Source: Christensenellaceae bacterium (GTDB lineage Bacteria; Bacillota; Clostridia; Christensenellales; Christensenellaceae). Taken from it: a stretch of 64,000 nucleotides of DNA. Location: NCBI GenBank assembly GCA_022846035.1, contig AP025580.1:1178001-1242000 (forward strand), in the 5' to 3' direction. Below the pieces are notes generated by a model. It worked only from the letters and a program-made list of their open reading frames with translations, had not been told where the DNA came from and did not search any database. Positions 25,578 to 34,869 of the stretch are shown piece by piece. Within the stretch, counting starts at the first letter, position 1. Every line of letters begins with the position of its first letter. The position numbers and the translations under genes were made by a program.

Positions 25578-28166
25578 ATGGCACAGCTAACGCCAATGAT
25601 GCAGCAATATCTGGATCTGAAAGAAGAATACGCGGATTGTATTCTTATGTTTCGTTTGGGCGATTTTTACGAGATGTTCTTTGACGACGCAATCCTTGTC
25701 TCCAAGGAATTGGAACTAGTGCTGACAGGACGGGACTGCGGCCTGCCTGAGCGGGCGCCGATGTGCGGCGTTCCGCACCATGCAGTGGATGCGTATATGG
25801 CAAAGCTTGTTGCCAACGGCCATAAGGTCGCCATCTGTGACCAGCTCGAAGATCCCAGGGCCGCCAAGGGAATCGTCAAACGCGGGATTACCCGTGTGGT
25901 GACGCCGGGAACTGTGGTCGAAACTTCCATGCTGCAGGAAAACGAAAACAGTTATATCTTGAGCGTATTTTTTGGCGGGCAGGAAATCGGCCTTTGCTAC
26001 TGCGACGTATCCACAGGCGAATTTGTCGTTTTGCAAACGGAGGATGACGCCGCGCTTTTGAACGAGATGACGCGCCTGAATCCACAAGAGATCATCGTTG
26101 CCGATTCCCATGCGGGGAGGCTCTTAAAACTTACGGAAAAATCTCGATTTAAGCACGCTTTTGTCAATCCGTATTTTGACTGGGCTTTTGAGGAGCAAAC
26201 CGCCCAAAAGGCGCTCCTCAGTCATTTCAGGGTCAAATCCTTAAACGGGTTCGGCTGCGTGGAATTAAACGACGCTATCTGCGCGGCAGGCGCGCTCATG
26301 CAATACTTAAAAGATACGCAGAAAAACACCCTGCTGCACATCACACATATCAAAACGCTCAAGGAAACGTCCTATATGGTGCTTGACCCGAATACGCGCC
26401 GCAACCTTGAACTGACGCAGACACTTATGGAGGGATCCAAAAAAGGTTCTCTGCTGTGGTTGCTTGACCAGACAAAAACGGCCATGGGAGCCCGTTTGCT
26501 CAAAAAATTTATTTTGCAGCCGTTGAAAACTCTGGATGAAATCAACGCGCGCCTGGACGCGGTATCTGAAATCAAAGATGATTTGTACCTGCGCAATTCG
26601 CTGTCCGACTATTTAAACGGTATTTATGATTTGGAGCGCATTATCACGAGGATTTCCTACGGTACGATCGACGCCAAGGATTGCCTTTCGCTGAAGTCTT
26701 CGGTTGCCGCCTTGCCGTATTTGAAAGGTATCCTGGCGGAAGCTTCAAGTCCTCTTCTTCAGGATTTGTATGAGAATCTGGACGACCTTGCCGATATTCA
26801 CGAACTCCTTGAGCGGGCGATCAGCGAGGATGCTCCCGTGGGTATTATGGATGGAAACATCATAAAGCGCGGTTATCATAAAAAAATCGACGAGCTGATC
26901 GAAGCCTCGGTTAACGGCAAAAACTGGCTGGTGGAGTTGGAATCCAAAGAGCGCGAGGAGACGGGGATCAAAAACCTGAAAATCCGTTATAATAAAGTGT
27001 TCGGCTACTATATCGAGGTTACAAAGTCTTATCTTTCCCAGGTACCGTACCGCTATTTGCGCAAACAGACGCTTGCCAACTGCGAACGCTATATTACCGA
27101 AGAATTAAAGGAAATGGAGGATACCATTCTTGGTGCGGAGGAAAAGCGTAACGCGCTTGAATATCAGGTTTTCCTCGAAATACGGGACCGGCTGGCGCGG
27201 GATGTAGCACGTATGCAGGGATGTGCCCAGCGCATTGCTCTGCTGGATGTTCTGCAATCCCTGGCGTCCGTTGCCTATGATAATAATTACGTCCGTCCGC
27301 AAATGACAAGCGACGGTTCACTATACATCAAAAACGGACGGCATCCGGTGGTGGAAAGCATTCTGAAGCAGGAATTTGTGCCAAACGACGCGGCGCTCGA
27401 CCACAAGGAAAACAATATGCTGCTCATTACCGGTCCCAATATGGCCGGAAAAAGCACATATATGCGCCAGGTTGGGCTTATTGTCCTGATGGCGCATATG
27501 GGAAGCTTTGTTCCTGCGGACGAGGCGCGGCTTTGCCTTGTGGACCGCGTATTTACACGCGTAGGAGCATCGGACGATCTTGCCTCCGGACAAAGTACGT
27601 TTATGGTGGAAATGAACGAATTGGCTAATATCCTCAATAACGCGACGCAAAACAGCCTGCTTATTCTGGACGAGATCGGCAGGGGTACCAGCACGACGGA
27701 CGGGCTTTCCATTGCCTGGGCGAGCGTGGAGTATATCTTGCAGAAGCTGCATGCCAAAACTTTATTTGCCACGCATTATCATGAGCTGGTGGAGCTGGAA
27801 AATATGTTTGACGGTATCAGAAATTATTCCGTAGCGGTCAAAGAACTGGGCAGCGATATTATTTTTCTTCATAAGATTGTGAAAGGCGGTACTGACAGGA
27901 GCTTTGGCATCGAAGTCGCTAAGCTTGCAGGACTTCCGCAGCAAGTTATTCAGAGGGCCGGCGTTTTTTTGAGTCAGCTTCAGAATTATGAAATGTCTAT
28001 CGCAGGGGAGGAACCCGAAGCGGCAGGCAAAGTCAGCGAAGACTCTCCCGCCGCGAGCTTGCCGGATAGCGTGCAAAAAATAAAAGAAATGAACGTCGAT
28101 ACCCTGACGCCTATCGAAGCGCTCAATTTGGTTTATAAAATAAGAAAAGAGCTTGACCATGAGTAA
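25578..28166 (+). CDS. mutS: DNA mismatch repair protein MutS
   Basis: MutS recognises mismatches. The 862-residue protein has the mismatch-binding domain I (RLGDFYEMFFDDA, the F-x-E motif), the connector, the lever and clamp helices, and the ATPase with Walker A GPNMAGKSTYMRQ (about residues 617-629) and Walker B LLILDEIGRGTSTTDG. The C-terminal helix-turn-helix dimerisation region is present. It starts 11 bases after miaB and overlaps mutL by eight bases. Confidence 0.96.
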   Translation: MAQLTPMMQQYLDLKEEYADCILMFRLGDFYEMFFDDAILVSKELELVLTGRDCGLPERAPMCGVPHHAVDAYMAKLVANGHKVAICDQLEDPRAAKGIVKRGITRVVTPGTVVETSMLQENENSYILSVFFGGQEIGLCYCDVSTGEFVVLQTEDDAALLNEMTRLNPQEIIVADSHAGRLLKLTEKSRFKHAFVNPYFDWAFEEQTAQKALLSHFRVKSLNGFGCVELNDAICAAGALMQYLKDTQKNTLLHITHIKTLKETSYMVLDPNTRRNLELTQTLMEGSKKGSLLWLLDQTKTAMGARLLKKFILQPLKTLDEINARLDAVSEIKDDLYLRNSLSDYLNGIYDLERIITRISYGTIDAKDCLSLKSSVAALPYLKGILAEASSPLLQDLYENLDDLADIHELLERAISEDAPVGIMDGNIIKRGYHKKIDELIEASVNGKNWLVELESKEREETGIKNLKIRYNKVFGYYIEVTKSYLSQVPYRYLRKQTLANCERYITEELKEMEDTILGAEEKRNALEYQVFLEIRDRLARDVARMQGCAQRIALLDVLQSLASVAYDNNYVRPQMTSDGSLYIKNGRHPVVESILKQEFVPNDAALDHKENNMLLITGPNMAGKSTYMRQVGLIVLMAHMGSFVPADEARLCLVDRVFTRVGASDDLASGQSTFMVEMNELANILNNATQNSLLILDEIGRGTSTTDGLSIAWASVEYILQKLHAKTLFATHYHELVELENMFDGIRNYSVAVKELGSDIIFLHKIVKGGTDRSFGIEVAKLAGLPQQVIQRAGVFLSQLQNYEMSIAGEEPEAAGKVSEDSPAASLPDSVQKIKEMNVDTLTPIEALNLVYKIRKELDHE

Positions 28167-30003
28167 CCGCATCCATGTCCTGGATAAAACCGTATACGCC
28201 AGAATTGCGGCGGGAGAGGTCGTCGTTAATCCCGCCGCCGTCGTCAAAGAGCTGATGGAAAATTCCATAGACGCAGGAGCTTCTTCTGTTACCGTGGAGA
28301 TCACGGATGGGGGAAAATCACTGATCCGCGTTACGGACAACGGTTCGGGTATTATCAGAGAGGATGTGCCTCTGGCGATTCAGAAGCACGCGACCAGTAA
28401 AATAGAAAATGTACATGATTTGGACAGGATCGGAACGCTCGGTTTTCGTGGGGAAGCCCTTTCCAGTATGGCCGCCGTTTCGCGCCTTACCATCAGTACG
28501 CGCGCCGCGGACCAGACAGAAGGCACCGTGCTTACGGTAAACGGGGAAAATGCGCCGGAAATACGCGAGGCAGGCCTGCCGGAGGGTACGACTGTACGCG
28601 TTGAGAATCTTTTTTATAATATTCCCGCTCGCCAGAAATTTTTGAAAAACACGGCGCGGGAAACGACAAACGTTACTTCTGTCGTTTCCAAATTGATTTT
28701 TTCCAAACCGCATATTTCCGTTAAATATATCAGCAATGGAAAACTCATATACCACAGTCCCGGCAACGGCGAGTTAAAGGACGCGCTGATGACTGTGTAT
28801 GGCAAGGAGATCGCCCATAAGGTGAGGCCTGTAGAATATACTGCCGAAAACGCCTGTATTTCCGGTTATATTTCGCAGCCCTCTTTCCTGTATAAAAGCA
28901 CGCATCATATCTGCCTGTTTGTAAACGGGCGGCTAGTTCGTTCGCAAAGCCTGCAGGCTGCTATCCTGCGCGGTTATGGAGAGCGTTTGCTGCGCGGGCA
29001 TTATCCCTTTGCCGTGTTGCATATCAATATTCCGTTCTCTAAAGCTGATGTCAACGTTCATCCCAATAAATTGCAGGTCATGCTGTATGAGGAAGAGCAG
29101 GTCATGATAGCGATGGAACATGCCGTGAAAAATGCGCTTGCAGAGACTTTGCCGCCGGCCATCAATCTGAATGTAAAAGCGTCGTCCGACCTCAAAAGCG
29201 CGCCGAGCCCAGCAAATAGTTCGGTTAACGAGGAGACCGTAACCGATTATCCGGCGTTCCGGCCGGCGGAAAAATTGTATCGCCAGCCTGTAAAGGACGC
29301 TGCGCAGCGTCCGGATAGTATGATGCCGGTAAAATATGACCAGGCGGAAGATTTTGACCGCTTGATCGAAGGTGTGAAATCGTTTCACACACAGACGCAG
29401 GAGCAAATGGAAATCGAAGATGTGCGCAAATTGTGCGATTACCACATTATCGGCCAGGCCTGGAATACATTTTTAATCATTGAAAGCGGGCAGAATCTTT
29501 ACCTGATCGATCAGCATGCTGCGCACGAACGCATTAATTTCGAGCGTATGAAACAGCAGGCGGCGCAGGGAAGTGTCGCATCGCAGGCATTAATGATGCC
29601 GTATGCTCTCACGTGTTCTTCTGAAGATTATACATTGCTTACTCAAAACGAAACGCTGCTCAAAGACCTTGGATTTGATTTTGAAGAATTTGGCGCGCTG
29701 TCCCTAAAATTTAATGCTTTTCCCGCGCAAATAAACCGCAGCAACGCCGATAAATTAATCGAAGATATTCTTTACGAGTTGCGTAATTCGCGCAGCGATA
29801 TTCTTTTACTGCGTGACCAAATCATACGCGCATCCTGCCGGTATAGTATCAAGGCGGGTTACCAGCTTTCGGATGAACAGATCGCAGAGCTCATGAAAGA
29901 GATCACGCAGCTTGACGCAATTCCGCATTGTCCGCATGGCCGGCCGATCGCGGTTGTGCTCACCAAAAACGATTTGCAAAAAGGGTTCAAGAGAATCGTA
30001 TGA
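28159..30003 (+). CDS. mutL: DNA mismatch repair protein MutL
   Basis: MutL is a GHKL ATPase that links mismatch recognition to strand removal. The 614-residue protein has ELMENSIDAGA, VTDNGSGI, GFRGEALSSM and the DVNVHPNK motif in the N-terminal half. The C-terminal half has the endonuclease motif DQHAAHERINFE and CPHGRPIAV, so it is the nicking type found in bacteria without MutH. The ATG at 28159 overlaps the mutS stop; a TTG two codons upstream is less likely. Confidence 0.95.
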   Translation: MSNRIHVLDKTVYARIAAGEVVVNPAAVVKELMENSIDAGASSVTVEITDGGKSLIRVTDNGSGIIREDVPLAIQKHATSKIENVHDLDRIGTLGFRGEALSSMAAVSRLTISTRAADQTEGTVLTVNGENAPEIREAGLPEGTTVRVENLFYNIPARQKFLKNTARETTNVTSVVSKLIFSKPHISVKYISNGKLIYHSPGNGELKDALMTVYGKEIAHKVRPVEYTAENACISGYISQPSFLYKSTHHICLFVNGRLVRSQSLQAAILRGYGERLLRGHYPFAVLHINIPFSKADVNVHPNKLQVMLYEEEQVMIAMEHAVKNALAETLPPAINLNVKASSDLKSAPSPANSSVNEETVTDYPAFRPAEKLYRQPVKDAAQRPDSMMPVKYDQAEDFDRLIEGVKSFHTQTQEQMEIEDVRKLCDYHIIGQAWNTFLIIESGQNLYLIDQHAAHERINFERMKQQAAQGSVASQALMMPYALTCSSEDYTLLTQNETLLKDLGFDFEEFGALSLKFNAFPAQINRSNADKLIEDILYELRNSRSDILLLRDQIIRASCRYSIKAGYQLSDEQIAELMKEITQLDAIPHCPHGRPIAVVLTKNDLQKGFKRIV

Positions 30004-30902
30004 AAAAAAAGGTGTATATTATACTCGGGCCGACCGCATCCGGAAAAACGGCGGTGGCAATCGAGCTTGCAAAAAAACTGAACGGCGAAATCGTTTCGGC
30101 GGATTCGATGCAGATCTATAAAGGAATGGACATCGGCACGGCCAAACCTTCCATAAAAGAGCGGCAGGGGATACCTCACCATTTATTTGACATAGCAGAG
30201 CCGGATGAAGCCTATTCCGTCGCTATGTTTCAGCAAGCGGCCAAAGCCTGCATCGAAGATATTATCATCCGTGGAAAGGTGCCCATTGTCGCGGGCGGAA
30301 CCGGATTATATCTAAACGCCCTGACATATGACCTGGATTTTACCGAAACCTCTCAAGATTCCGCCTTTCGCGAGGAATTGATGCAAAAAGATGCGCTTAT
30401 ACTGCATGACATGTTATCAAAGCAGGACGCGCAGGCAGCCATGCGTATCCATCCCCATGATAAAAAGCGGATCGTGCGCCGTCTGGAAATACTAAAAAAC
30501 GAGGGCGGCGCAAAGGATTACGTATTTCGCAGACCAAACGAAGCTTATCAGTTTATTATGGCGGGACTGACAACAGACCGCGCGGTCTTATATGAACGTA
30601 TCAACCGCCGCGTGGATGGGATGGTGGAGCAAGGTTTGGTTGAAGAGGTCAAGGCATTGGCGCAAACGTATACCAACGCTTCAACGTCTATGCAGGCCAT
30701 CGGTTACAAAGAACTGCTTTGTTATTTGCAGGGGAACGACACGCTGGATGACGCGGTAGAAAAAATCAAGCGCAATTCGCGCCGCTATGCCAAACGGCAG
30801 TGGATATGGTTTAAGCGCGATGATCGTATCGTTTGGTACGATACGGCTGCATATGAAAACAACGCCGCCGCTATTGCGCAGGCGATTATACATCAGCAAT
30901 GA
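30000..30902 (+). CDS. miaA: tRNA dimethylallyltransferase MiaA
   Basis: MiaA transfers dimethylallyl to A37 of tRNA, the step before MiaB. The 300-residue protein has the P-loop LGPTASGKTAVA (about residues 8-19), the substrate aspartate in SADSMQIYKGMDIGTAKP, and PIVAGGTGLYLNAL, plus a C-terminal KRQWIWFKRD. The ATG overlaps the mutL stop (ATGA). The open frame extending upstream inside mutL is not used. Confidence 0.95.
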   Translation: MKKKVYIILGPTASGKTAVAIELAKKLNGEIVSADSMQIYKGMDIGTAKPSIKERQGIPHHLFDIAEPDEAYSVAMFQQAAKACIEDIIIRGKVPIVAGGTGLYLNALTYDLDFTETSQDSAFREELMQKDALILHDMLSKQDAQAAMRIHPHDKKRIVRRLEILKNEGGAKDYVFRRPNEAYQFIMAGLTTDRAVLYERINRRVDGMVEQGLVEEVKALAQTYTNASTSMQAIGYKELLCYLQGNDTLDDAVEKIKRNSRRYAKRQWIWFKRDDRIVWYDTAAYENNAAAIAQAIIHQQ

Positions 30903-30921
30903 GGCAAGGTTGGGGATTTTT

Positions 30922-32193
30922 ATGGATTTGAAACAATATATCTGCGAACATTTTAAAATTGACGGGCACCTTATTGATTTTGTGGAAGATTGTGAACGGG
31001 ATGTCGCCCATGTTTTTTGTACGTTTGAACAGATTGCCCAGGCCAATCAATTTAAGGTATTGGATGCTTTCCAGAAAAACGGCGTATCCGCGAGGCATTT
31101 TTTTGCATCTACCGGTTACGGTTACGGGGACGAGGGGCGGGAAAAGCTATGCAGCGTCTTTGCAGACGCTTTTGACGCGCAAGCGGCGATCGTATCGCCC
31201 ATGCTCATGAGCGGTACGCATGCGATTTCTACCGCCTTATTCGGTTTGCTACGCCCCGGCGACACGTTGTTTTCCCTCACGGGGGAGCCGTATGATACGC
31301 TTCTTTCTACACTGCGCGGGGCGAGCGGCAGTCTTTGTGAATACGATATTTCGTTTGATAGTGTTCCTTTGCATGCAAATGGTACAATAAACTTAGAGGC
31401 CGCCGCCGCTAAAATAAAGCAAAATGAAACGATAAAGGTCGTTTATTTCCAGCGTTCCACCGGCTACGAGATTCGTCCCGCGTTTACCACGGATTACCTG
31501 GCTGGCATTATCGAACGCATAAAACAGGAGTTTCCTGATAAAATCGTCATGGTCGATAACTGTTATGGGGAATTTGTATGCTTAGACGAGCCGACAGCCC
31601 GCGGCGCAGACGTTATAGCAGGCTCTTTGATCAAAAATCCGGGCGGCGGTCTCGCGCCGACAGGCGGTTATATTGCGGGCAGACAGGAATTGATCGACAA
31701 AATTGCCGGACGTTTTTCCGCGCCGGGGATCGGTACGGAAATCGGCTCCTATGCTTTTGGTTATCAGCAATTTTATCAGGGCTTTTTTATGGCACCGCAT
31801 ACCGTGTGTCAGGCGCTTAAGGGCGTTTGTCTCGCATCGCGCGTATTCGAACGCTTAGGATATGCTTCCCAACCTGCATTTGACGCCGTGCGCGGCGATA
31901 TTACGCAATCTATCATTTTTGGCAGCGAACAGCCTTTAACGGACTTTGTACGCGGCATACAGCGCGCTTCGGCTATTGACGGCAATGTTGTGCCTTACGC
32001 ATGGGATATGCCCGGATATGAGGATAAGGTCATCATGGCGGCGGGCACCTTTGTGCATGGGGCCTCCTCAGAGCTTACGGCAGACGCGCCTATCCGCGAG
32101 CCGTATGCGGCTTATTTGCAGGGCGCGCTCACTTATGAACATGCAAAATTAGGCATTTTATATGCCCTGCAAAACATGAATATCCGGTTATAA
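30922..32193 (+). CDS. ynbB: PLP-dependent methionine gamma-lyase-like protein, YnbB/aluminium-resistance family
   Basis: The 423-residue protein belongs to the PLP fold type I family named after aluminium resistance (YnbB). Visible are STGYGYGDEGREKL, SPMLMSGTHAIS, YFQRSTGYEIRP, MVDNCYGEF, and the probable PLP lysine in AGSLIKNPGGGLAPTGGY. Placement right after miaA is typical in Firmicutes. An in-frame TTG at 30910 (MGIF...) is an alternative start; neither has a strong Shine-Dalgarno. The substrate is unproven in the family; a cystathionine/methionine lyase-like reaction is expected. Confidence 0.88.
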   Translation: MDLKQYICEHFKIDGHLIDFVEDCERDVAHVFCTFEQIAQANQFKVLDAFQKNGVSARHFFASTGYGYGDEGREKLCSVFADAFDAQAAIVSPMLMSGTHAISTALFGLLRPGDTLFSLTGEPYDTLLSTLRGASGSLCEYDISFDSVPLHANGTINLEAAAAKIKQNETIKVVYFQRSTGYEIRPAFTTDYLAGIIERIKQEFPDKIVMVDNCYGEFVCLDEPTARGADVIAGSLIKNPGGGLAPTGGYIAGRQELIDKIAGRFSAPGIGTEIGSYAFGYQQFYQGFFMAPHTVCQALKGVCLASRVFERLGYASQPAFDAVRGDITQSIIFGSEQPLTDFVRGIQRASAIDGNVVPYAWDMPGYEDKVIMAAGTFVHGASSELTADAPIREPYAAYLQGALTYEHAKLGILYALQNMNIRL

Positions 32194-32201
32194 AAAGGAG
32201 A

Positions 32202-33257
32202 TTATTTGCGCAGTTTAACCGCTTTAGAGGCGCGTTTCCGGTTATTTTCGGACATAGCGGCATAATGCTTGCGCGTGGTATTGACATCTTTATGGCCAAG
32301 CACGTCCGCCACAAGGTAAATATCGCCGGTTTCATCGTAAAGCATAGTGCCGTAGGTACTGCGCAGCTTATGCGGGGATATTTTTTTCAACGGACTTACG
32401 ATGCGCGCGTACTTTTTAACCATTAATTCCACGCTTCTTACCGATAAGCGGTTTCCCTGCATGGACAGGAAAAGTGGGGAAGAGAGTTCATAATTTCCCT
32501 GGTTTTTCCGTTCATTCAAATAGGCGCTTAACGCCTGCGCGGTTTCATCGTCAAAATATAGCATCACCTGGTTTCCGCCCTTGCGCGTCACTGTGAAGCA
32601 AGCGTTTTTGAAATCAATATCCGATATATTAAGCGATACCAGTTCCGATACGCGGATACCTGTCGTTAAAAATAATGTCAGGATGGCCAAATCGCGCGTG
32701 GAGTTTTTTTTATGATATTGTTTTTGCTTTTCCGTCAGTTTTGCGCCGCTTTCTACCGCGTCCAACAAATCAGCAACTTCGTCTGCTTCCAAACGTATGA
32801 TTGCTTTTTCATGTAATTTCGGCGTATCCAGAAGCTGGCATACGTTTTGCTCTAAAACGCCTTTTTTATAATAATGTTTAAAAAACGAACGCAGGCAGGC
32901 AACTTTTCTTGCTTTGCCGCGCTCATGATTCGAAATAAATTTTTCATCGTCGCCAGAGGAGGTATACAAATTAAGATAATCGAGAAAGAGATATAAATCA
33001 TCGACCGTGATGGATTTTAAATCCTCCTGTGTGATTTCTGCAGCCGTCTTATTTGCAAAGCGCGGAAGTTCCTTTACAAGAAATTGAAAAAAGATCCGCA
33101 GGTCCGCCGCGTAATTCACGCGCGTTAAGACCGTTGAATTATTTTCCATCGCAATAAAAAAGCTCGTCGTAAACGAAGGCAGCTCACGCATGATCCCACG
33201 CAGCTTCATCGTCATTTTCTGATTCAAATCCTGGTGATAATTCGAAGAATCCGCCAT
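32202..33257 (-). CDS. Tyrosine-type site-specific recombinase (XerC/D-like)
   Basis: The 351-residue protein has an N-terminal core-binding domain (residues 10-150, with FQFLVKELPRF) and a catalytic domain (about 165-345). All catalytic residues are visible: Arg in TTGIRVSELVSL, Lys in TRKGGNQ, His and Arg in HKLRSTYGT, His in LGHKDVNTT, and the Tyr nucleophile in RKHYAAM. The ATG at 33257 is eight bases after GAGG; an upstream open extension is not used. It stands alone with its own strong promoter and no phage genes around, so it may act on the chromosome (dif-type, inversion or local recombination). Its 3' end is only eight bases from ynbB. Confidence 0.9.
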   Translation of the reverse strand: MADSSNYHQDLNQKMTMKLRGIMRELPSFTTSFFIAMENNSTVLTRVNYAADLRIFFQFLVKELPRFANKTAAEITQEDLKSITVDDLYLFLDYLNLYTSSGDDEKFISNHERGKARKVACLRSFFKHYYKKGVLEQNVCQLLDTPKLHEKAIIRLEADEVADLLDAVESGAKLTEKQKQYHKKNSTRDLAILTLFLTTGIRVSELVSLNISDIDFKNACFTVTRKGGNQVMLYFDDETAQALSAYLNERKNQGNYELSSPLFLSMQGNRLSVRSVELMVKKYARIVSPLKKISPHKLRSTYGTMLYDETGDIYLVADVLGHKDVNTTRKHYAAMSENNRKRASKAVKLRK

Positions 33258-33301
33258 AACCAAAACCTCGCAAATTCCGCATAACAATACGGTTTGTACA
33301 T

Positions 33302-33330
33302 ATTATAGCATACGTTGTTCGCAATGGCAA
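33302..33330 (-). promoter_or_regulatory. Promoter of the tyrosine recombinase gene
   Basis: On the minus strand: TTGCCA (33325-33330), a 17-base spacer and an extended -10 TGCTATAAT (hexamer 33302-33307). A TTCGCAA copy lies inside the spacer (33318-33324). Confidence 0.75.
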
Positions 33331-33331
33331 C

Positions 33332-33365
33332 AACTATTCGCAAAACTTGTGTTTTGCGAATAGTT
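33332..33365. repeat. Perfect 15-base inverted repeat upstream of the recombinase promoter
   Basis: AACTATTCGCAAAAC (33332-33346) and its exact reverse complement (33351-33365) are separated by TTGT. It directly abuts the -35 box. There is no T-run on either side, so a terminator is unlikely. The element TTCGCAA occurs three times in 43 bases (33318, 33337, and inverted at 33354). Read as 11-base arms around a six-base centre (33335-33362) it has the shape of a tyrosine-recombinase core site (inference). Confidence 0.6.
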
Positions 33366-33394
33366 TTAAGGCATTTCCTATCCTCTTCTTTACC

Positions 33395-33841
33395 TTATGC
33401 TTTCGTATTCTTTTTGATTTGCCCGCGTGCGAGCTTATCGCACAAATTGTTCATTTCATCATCCGCATGTCCTTTGACCTTGTACCATTTAACGAAATGA
33501 TCCTTAGTGGCGTTTAAAAGCTGCTTCCACAGGTCCTGGTTTTCCACCGGTTTTTTAGAAGCCGTAATCCAGCCGTTGTTTTGCCATGCGATGATCCAGC
33601 CCTTATCAAATGCATTATGAATATAGGCGCTGTCCGTATAGACCTTAACGCTGCATTTTTCCTTTAACGCCAAAAGTCCCTGAAGCGCCGCCATAAGCTC
33701 CATGCGGTTATTGGTCGTATCCGGCATAAAACCGGATAACTCTTTTTTGTTTCCCTTATAATCCAGAACGCAAGCCCAGCCGCCCGGACCCGGATTGCCA
33801 GAGCAGGCTCCGTCGCAATAGATGATTACTTCTTTCAGCAT
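33395..33841 (-). CDS. rnhA: Ribonuclease HI
   Basis: RNase HI cuts RNA in RNA-DNA hybrids. The 148-residue protein has the catalytic carboxylates in IYCDGACSGNPGPGG (Asp), NNRMELMAAL (Glu), YTDSAYIHNAF (Asp) and GHADDEMNNLCDKLA (Asp). The ATG at 33841 is nine bases after GAGGGA; an in-frame GTG at 33847 is only three bases after it and is less likely. It follows proC by 17 bases on the same strand. Confidence 0.94.
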   Translation of the reverse strand: MLKEVIIYCDGACSGNPGPGGWACVLDYKGNKKELSGFMPDTTNNRMELMAALQGLLALKEKCSVKVYTDSAYIHNAFDKGWIIAWQNNGWITASKKPVENQDLWKQLLNATKDHFVKWYKVKGHADDEMNNLCDKLARGQIKKNTKA

Positions 33842-33858
33842 TTCCACAATTCCCTCGC

Positions 33859-34641
33859 TTATTTCGAGAGTTCTTCTGATTTTCTAACGCATGCGTCGAC
33901 CGCCCATTCAATGATGCCGCGCGTATCGTTTAAATCGAATACTTTCATCGCTTCAATCGTCGTACCGCCCGGCGAACAGACGTTATGGATAAGCTGCGAG
34001 GGCGTATCCCCCGTTTGCTTCAGCATCGCGCAGGCGCCTTCAAAGGTTTGGATAGCAAGCCGCAGAGAAACGTCGTTCGGTATTCCATGCTTGACTCCCG
34101 CTTTCGCCAGTGCGTCGATAAACATATAAACGTAGGCCGGTCCGCTTCCGGAAACACCTGTGACAGCGTCCATCAGGCTCCCATCGACAAATTCAACGAT
34201 TCCCAGCGATTTGAATATGCCGGTGATATAATCTGCTTCTTCCGGTGTGAAGTCATTTGGGCTCTGGATGCAAATCGCGCCCTTGGCGCAAAGAAGCGGC
34301 GTATTGGGCATAATACGCATAATGCGGGCGTCTACCCGGAGCAGTGAACGTAATTTTTCGTCCGTCACCCCTGCCGCGATGGATACGAAAGCCTTGCCGC
34401 TTGTCTTAATCTCCGGAAGAATTTCCGGTATGATATTTGGTTTGACGCAGAGAAAAAGAATGTCTGCCACATCTGCAAGCTCGTCAATACTGTCGCATAG
34501 CGTAACGTTTTCAAAGGCCTGCGCCTTGTAGCGATCCTTATCATATACGAATATATCCGCTTCACCCGCCTGCTGCATGCCCTTTATGATCGCAGTCGCC
34601 ATATTGCCGCAGCCGATAAAACCCGTCCTGAACTGTCCCAA
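33859..34641 (-). CDS. proC: Pyrroline-5-carboxylate reductase
   Basis: ProC makes proline from pyrroline-5-carboxylate using NAD(P)H. The 260-residue protein has the Rossmann motif GFIGCGNMATAIIKG and the signature VTGVSGSGPAYVYMFIDAL, with a C-terminal VCSPGGTTIEAM. The frame opens at a TTG that lies inside the Shine-Dalgarno GGAGG; the TTG at 34641, eight bases further on, gives the family N-terminus and is chosen. proB and proA are not in view. Confidence 0.93.
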   Translation of the reverse strand: MGQFRTGFIGCGNMATAIIKGMQQAGEADIFVYDKDRYKAQAFENVTLCDSIDELADVADILFLCVKPNIIPEILPEIKTSGKAFVSIAAGVTDEKLRSLLRVDARIMRIMPNTPLLCAKGAICIQSPNDFTPEEADYITGIFKSLGIVEFVDGSLMDAVTGVSGSGPAYVYMFIDALAKAGVKHGIPNDVSLRLAIQTFEGACAMLKQTGDTPSQLIHNVCSPGGTTIEAMKVFDLNDTRGIIEWAVDACVRKSEELSK

Positions 34642-34689
34642 TGTATTCGCCTCCAAATTTTCTATTCACTTTATTATAATGCACAAATG

Positions 34690-34720
34690 AAAAAATCACC
34701 AGCAAAGACTGATGATTTTT
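34690..34720 (-). terminator. Terminator after tRNA-Trp
   Basis: On the minus strand AAAATCATCAG pairs with CTGGTGATTTT (one G-U) around a six-base loop, followed by T residues, directly after the tRNA. Confidence 0.85.
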
Positions 34721-34723
34721 AAA

Positions 34724-34797
34724 TGGCAGGGGTAGAAGGACTCGAACCCTCAAGGACGGTTTTGGAGACCGTAATGTTACCATTACATCATACCCCT
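34724..34797 (-). tRNA. tRNA-Trp (anticodon CCA), CCA encoded
   Basis: On the minus strand the acceptor AGGGGTA pairs with TACCCCT, the anticodon loop CTCCAAA contains CCA, the T-loop is GTTCGAG, and the discriminator base is G. It lies between its own promoter and terminator. Confidence 0.96.
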
Positions 34798-34819
34798 ACT
34801 TATAAAAGCAACGTATTAA

Positions 34820-34848
34820 ATTATAAACGAAAACGGGAATTCCGTCAA
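34820..34848 (-). promoter_or_regulatory. Promoter of tRNA-Trp
   Basis: Minus strand TTGACG (34843-34848), a 17-base spacer and TATAAT (34820-34825). It starts 22 bases after the upstream deacetylase gene. Confidence 0.8.
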
Positions 34849-34869
34849 TGCCTTTATAAGCAAAAACCA

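Noticed and set aside
32202-33257. Prophage or integrative element around the tyrosine recombinase
   Set aside because: Flanking genes (ynbB, rnhA, proC) are core genes, no tRNA target duplication or phage genes are seen, and tRNA-Trp at 34724 is intact with its own promoter.
33332-33365. Palindrome considered as a rho-independent terminator of rnhA
   Set aside because: The stem is followed by GTTGTTGCC on the minus strand and TTAAGG on the plus strand, so there is no T-run; it abuts a promoter.
33318-33365. LexA box near the tyrosine recombinase
   Set aside because: The AAAC-N4-GTTT centre lacks the GAAC/GTTC core and the TTCGCAA units do not fit the Gram-positive LexA consensus.
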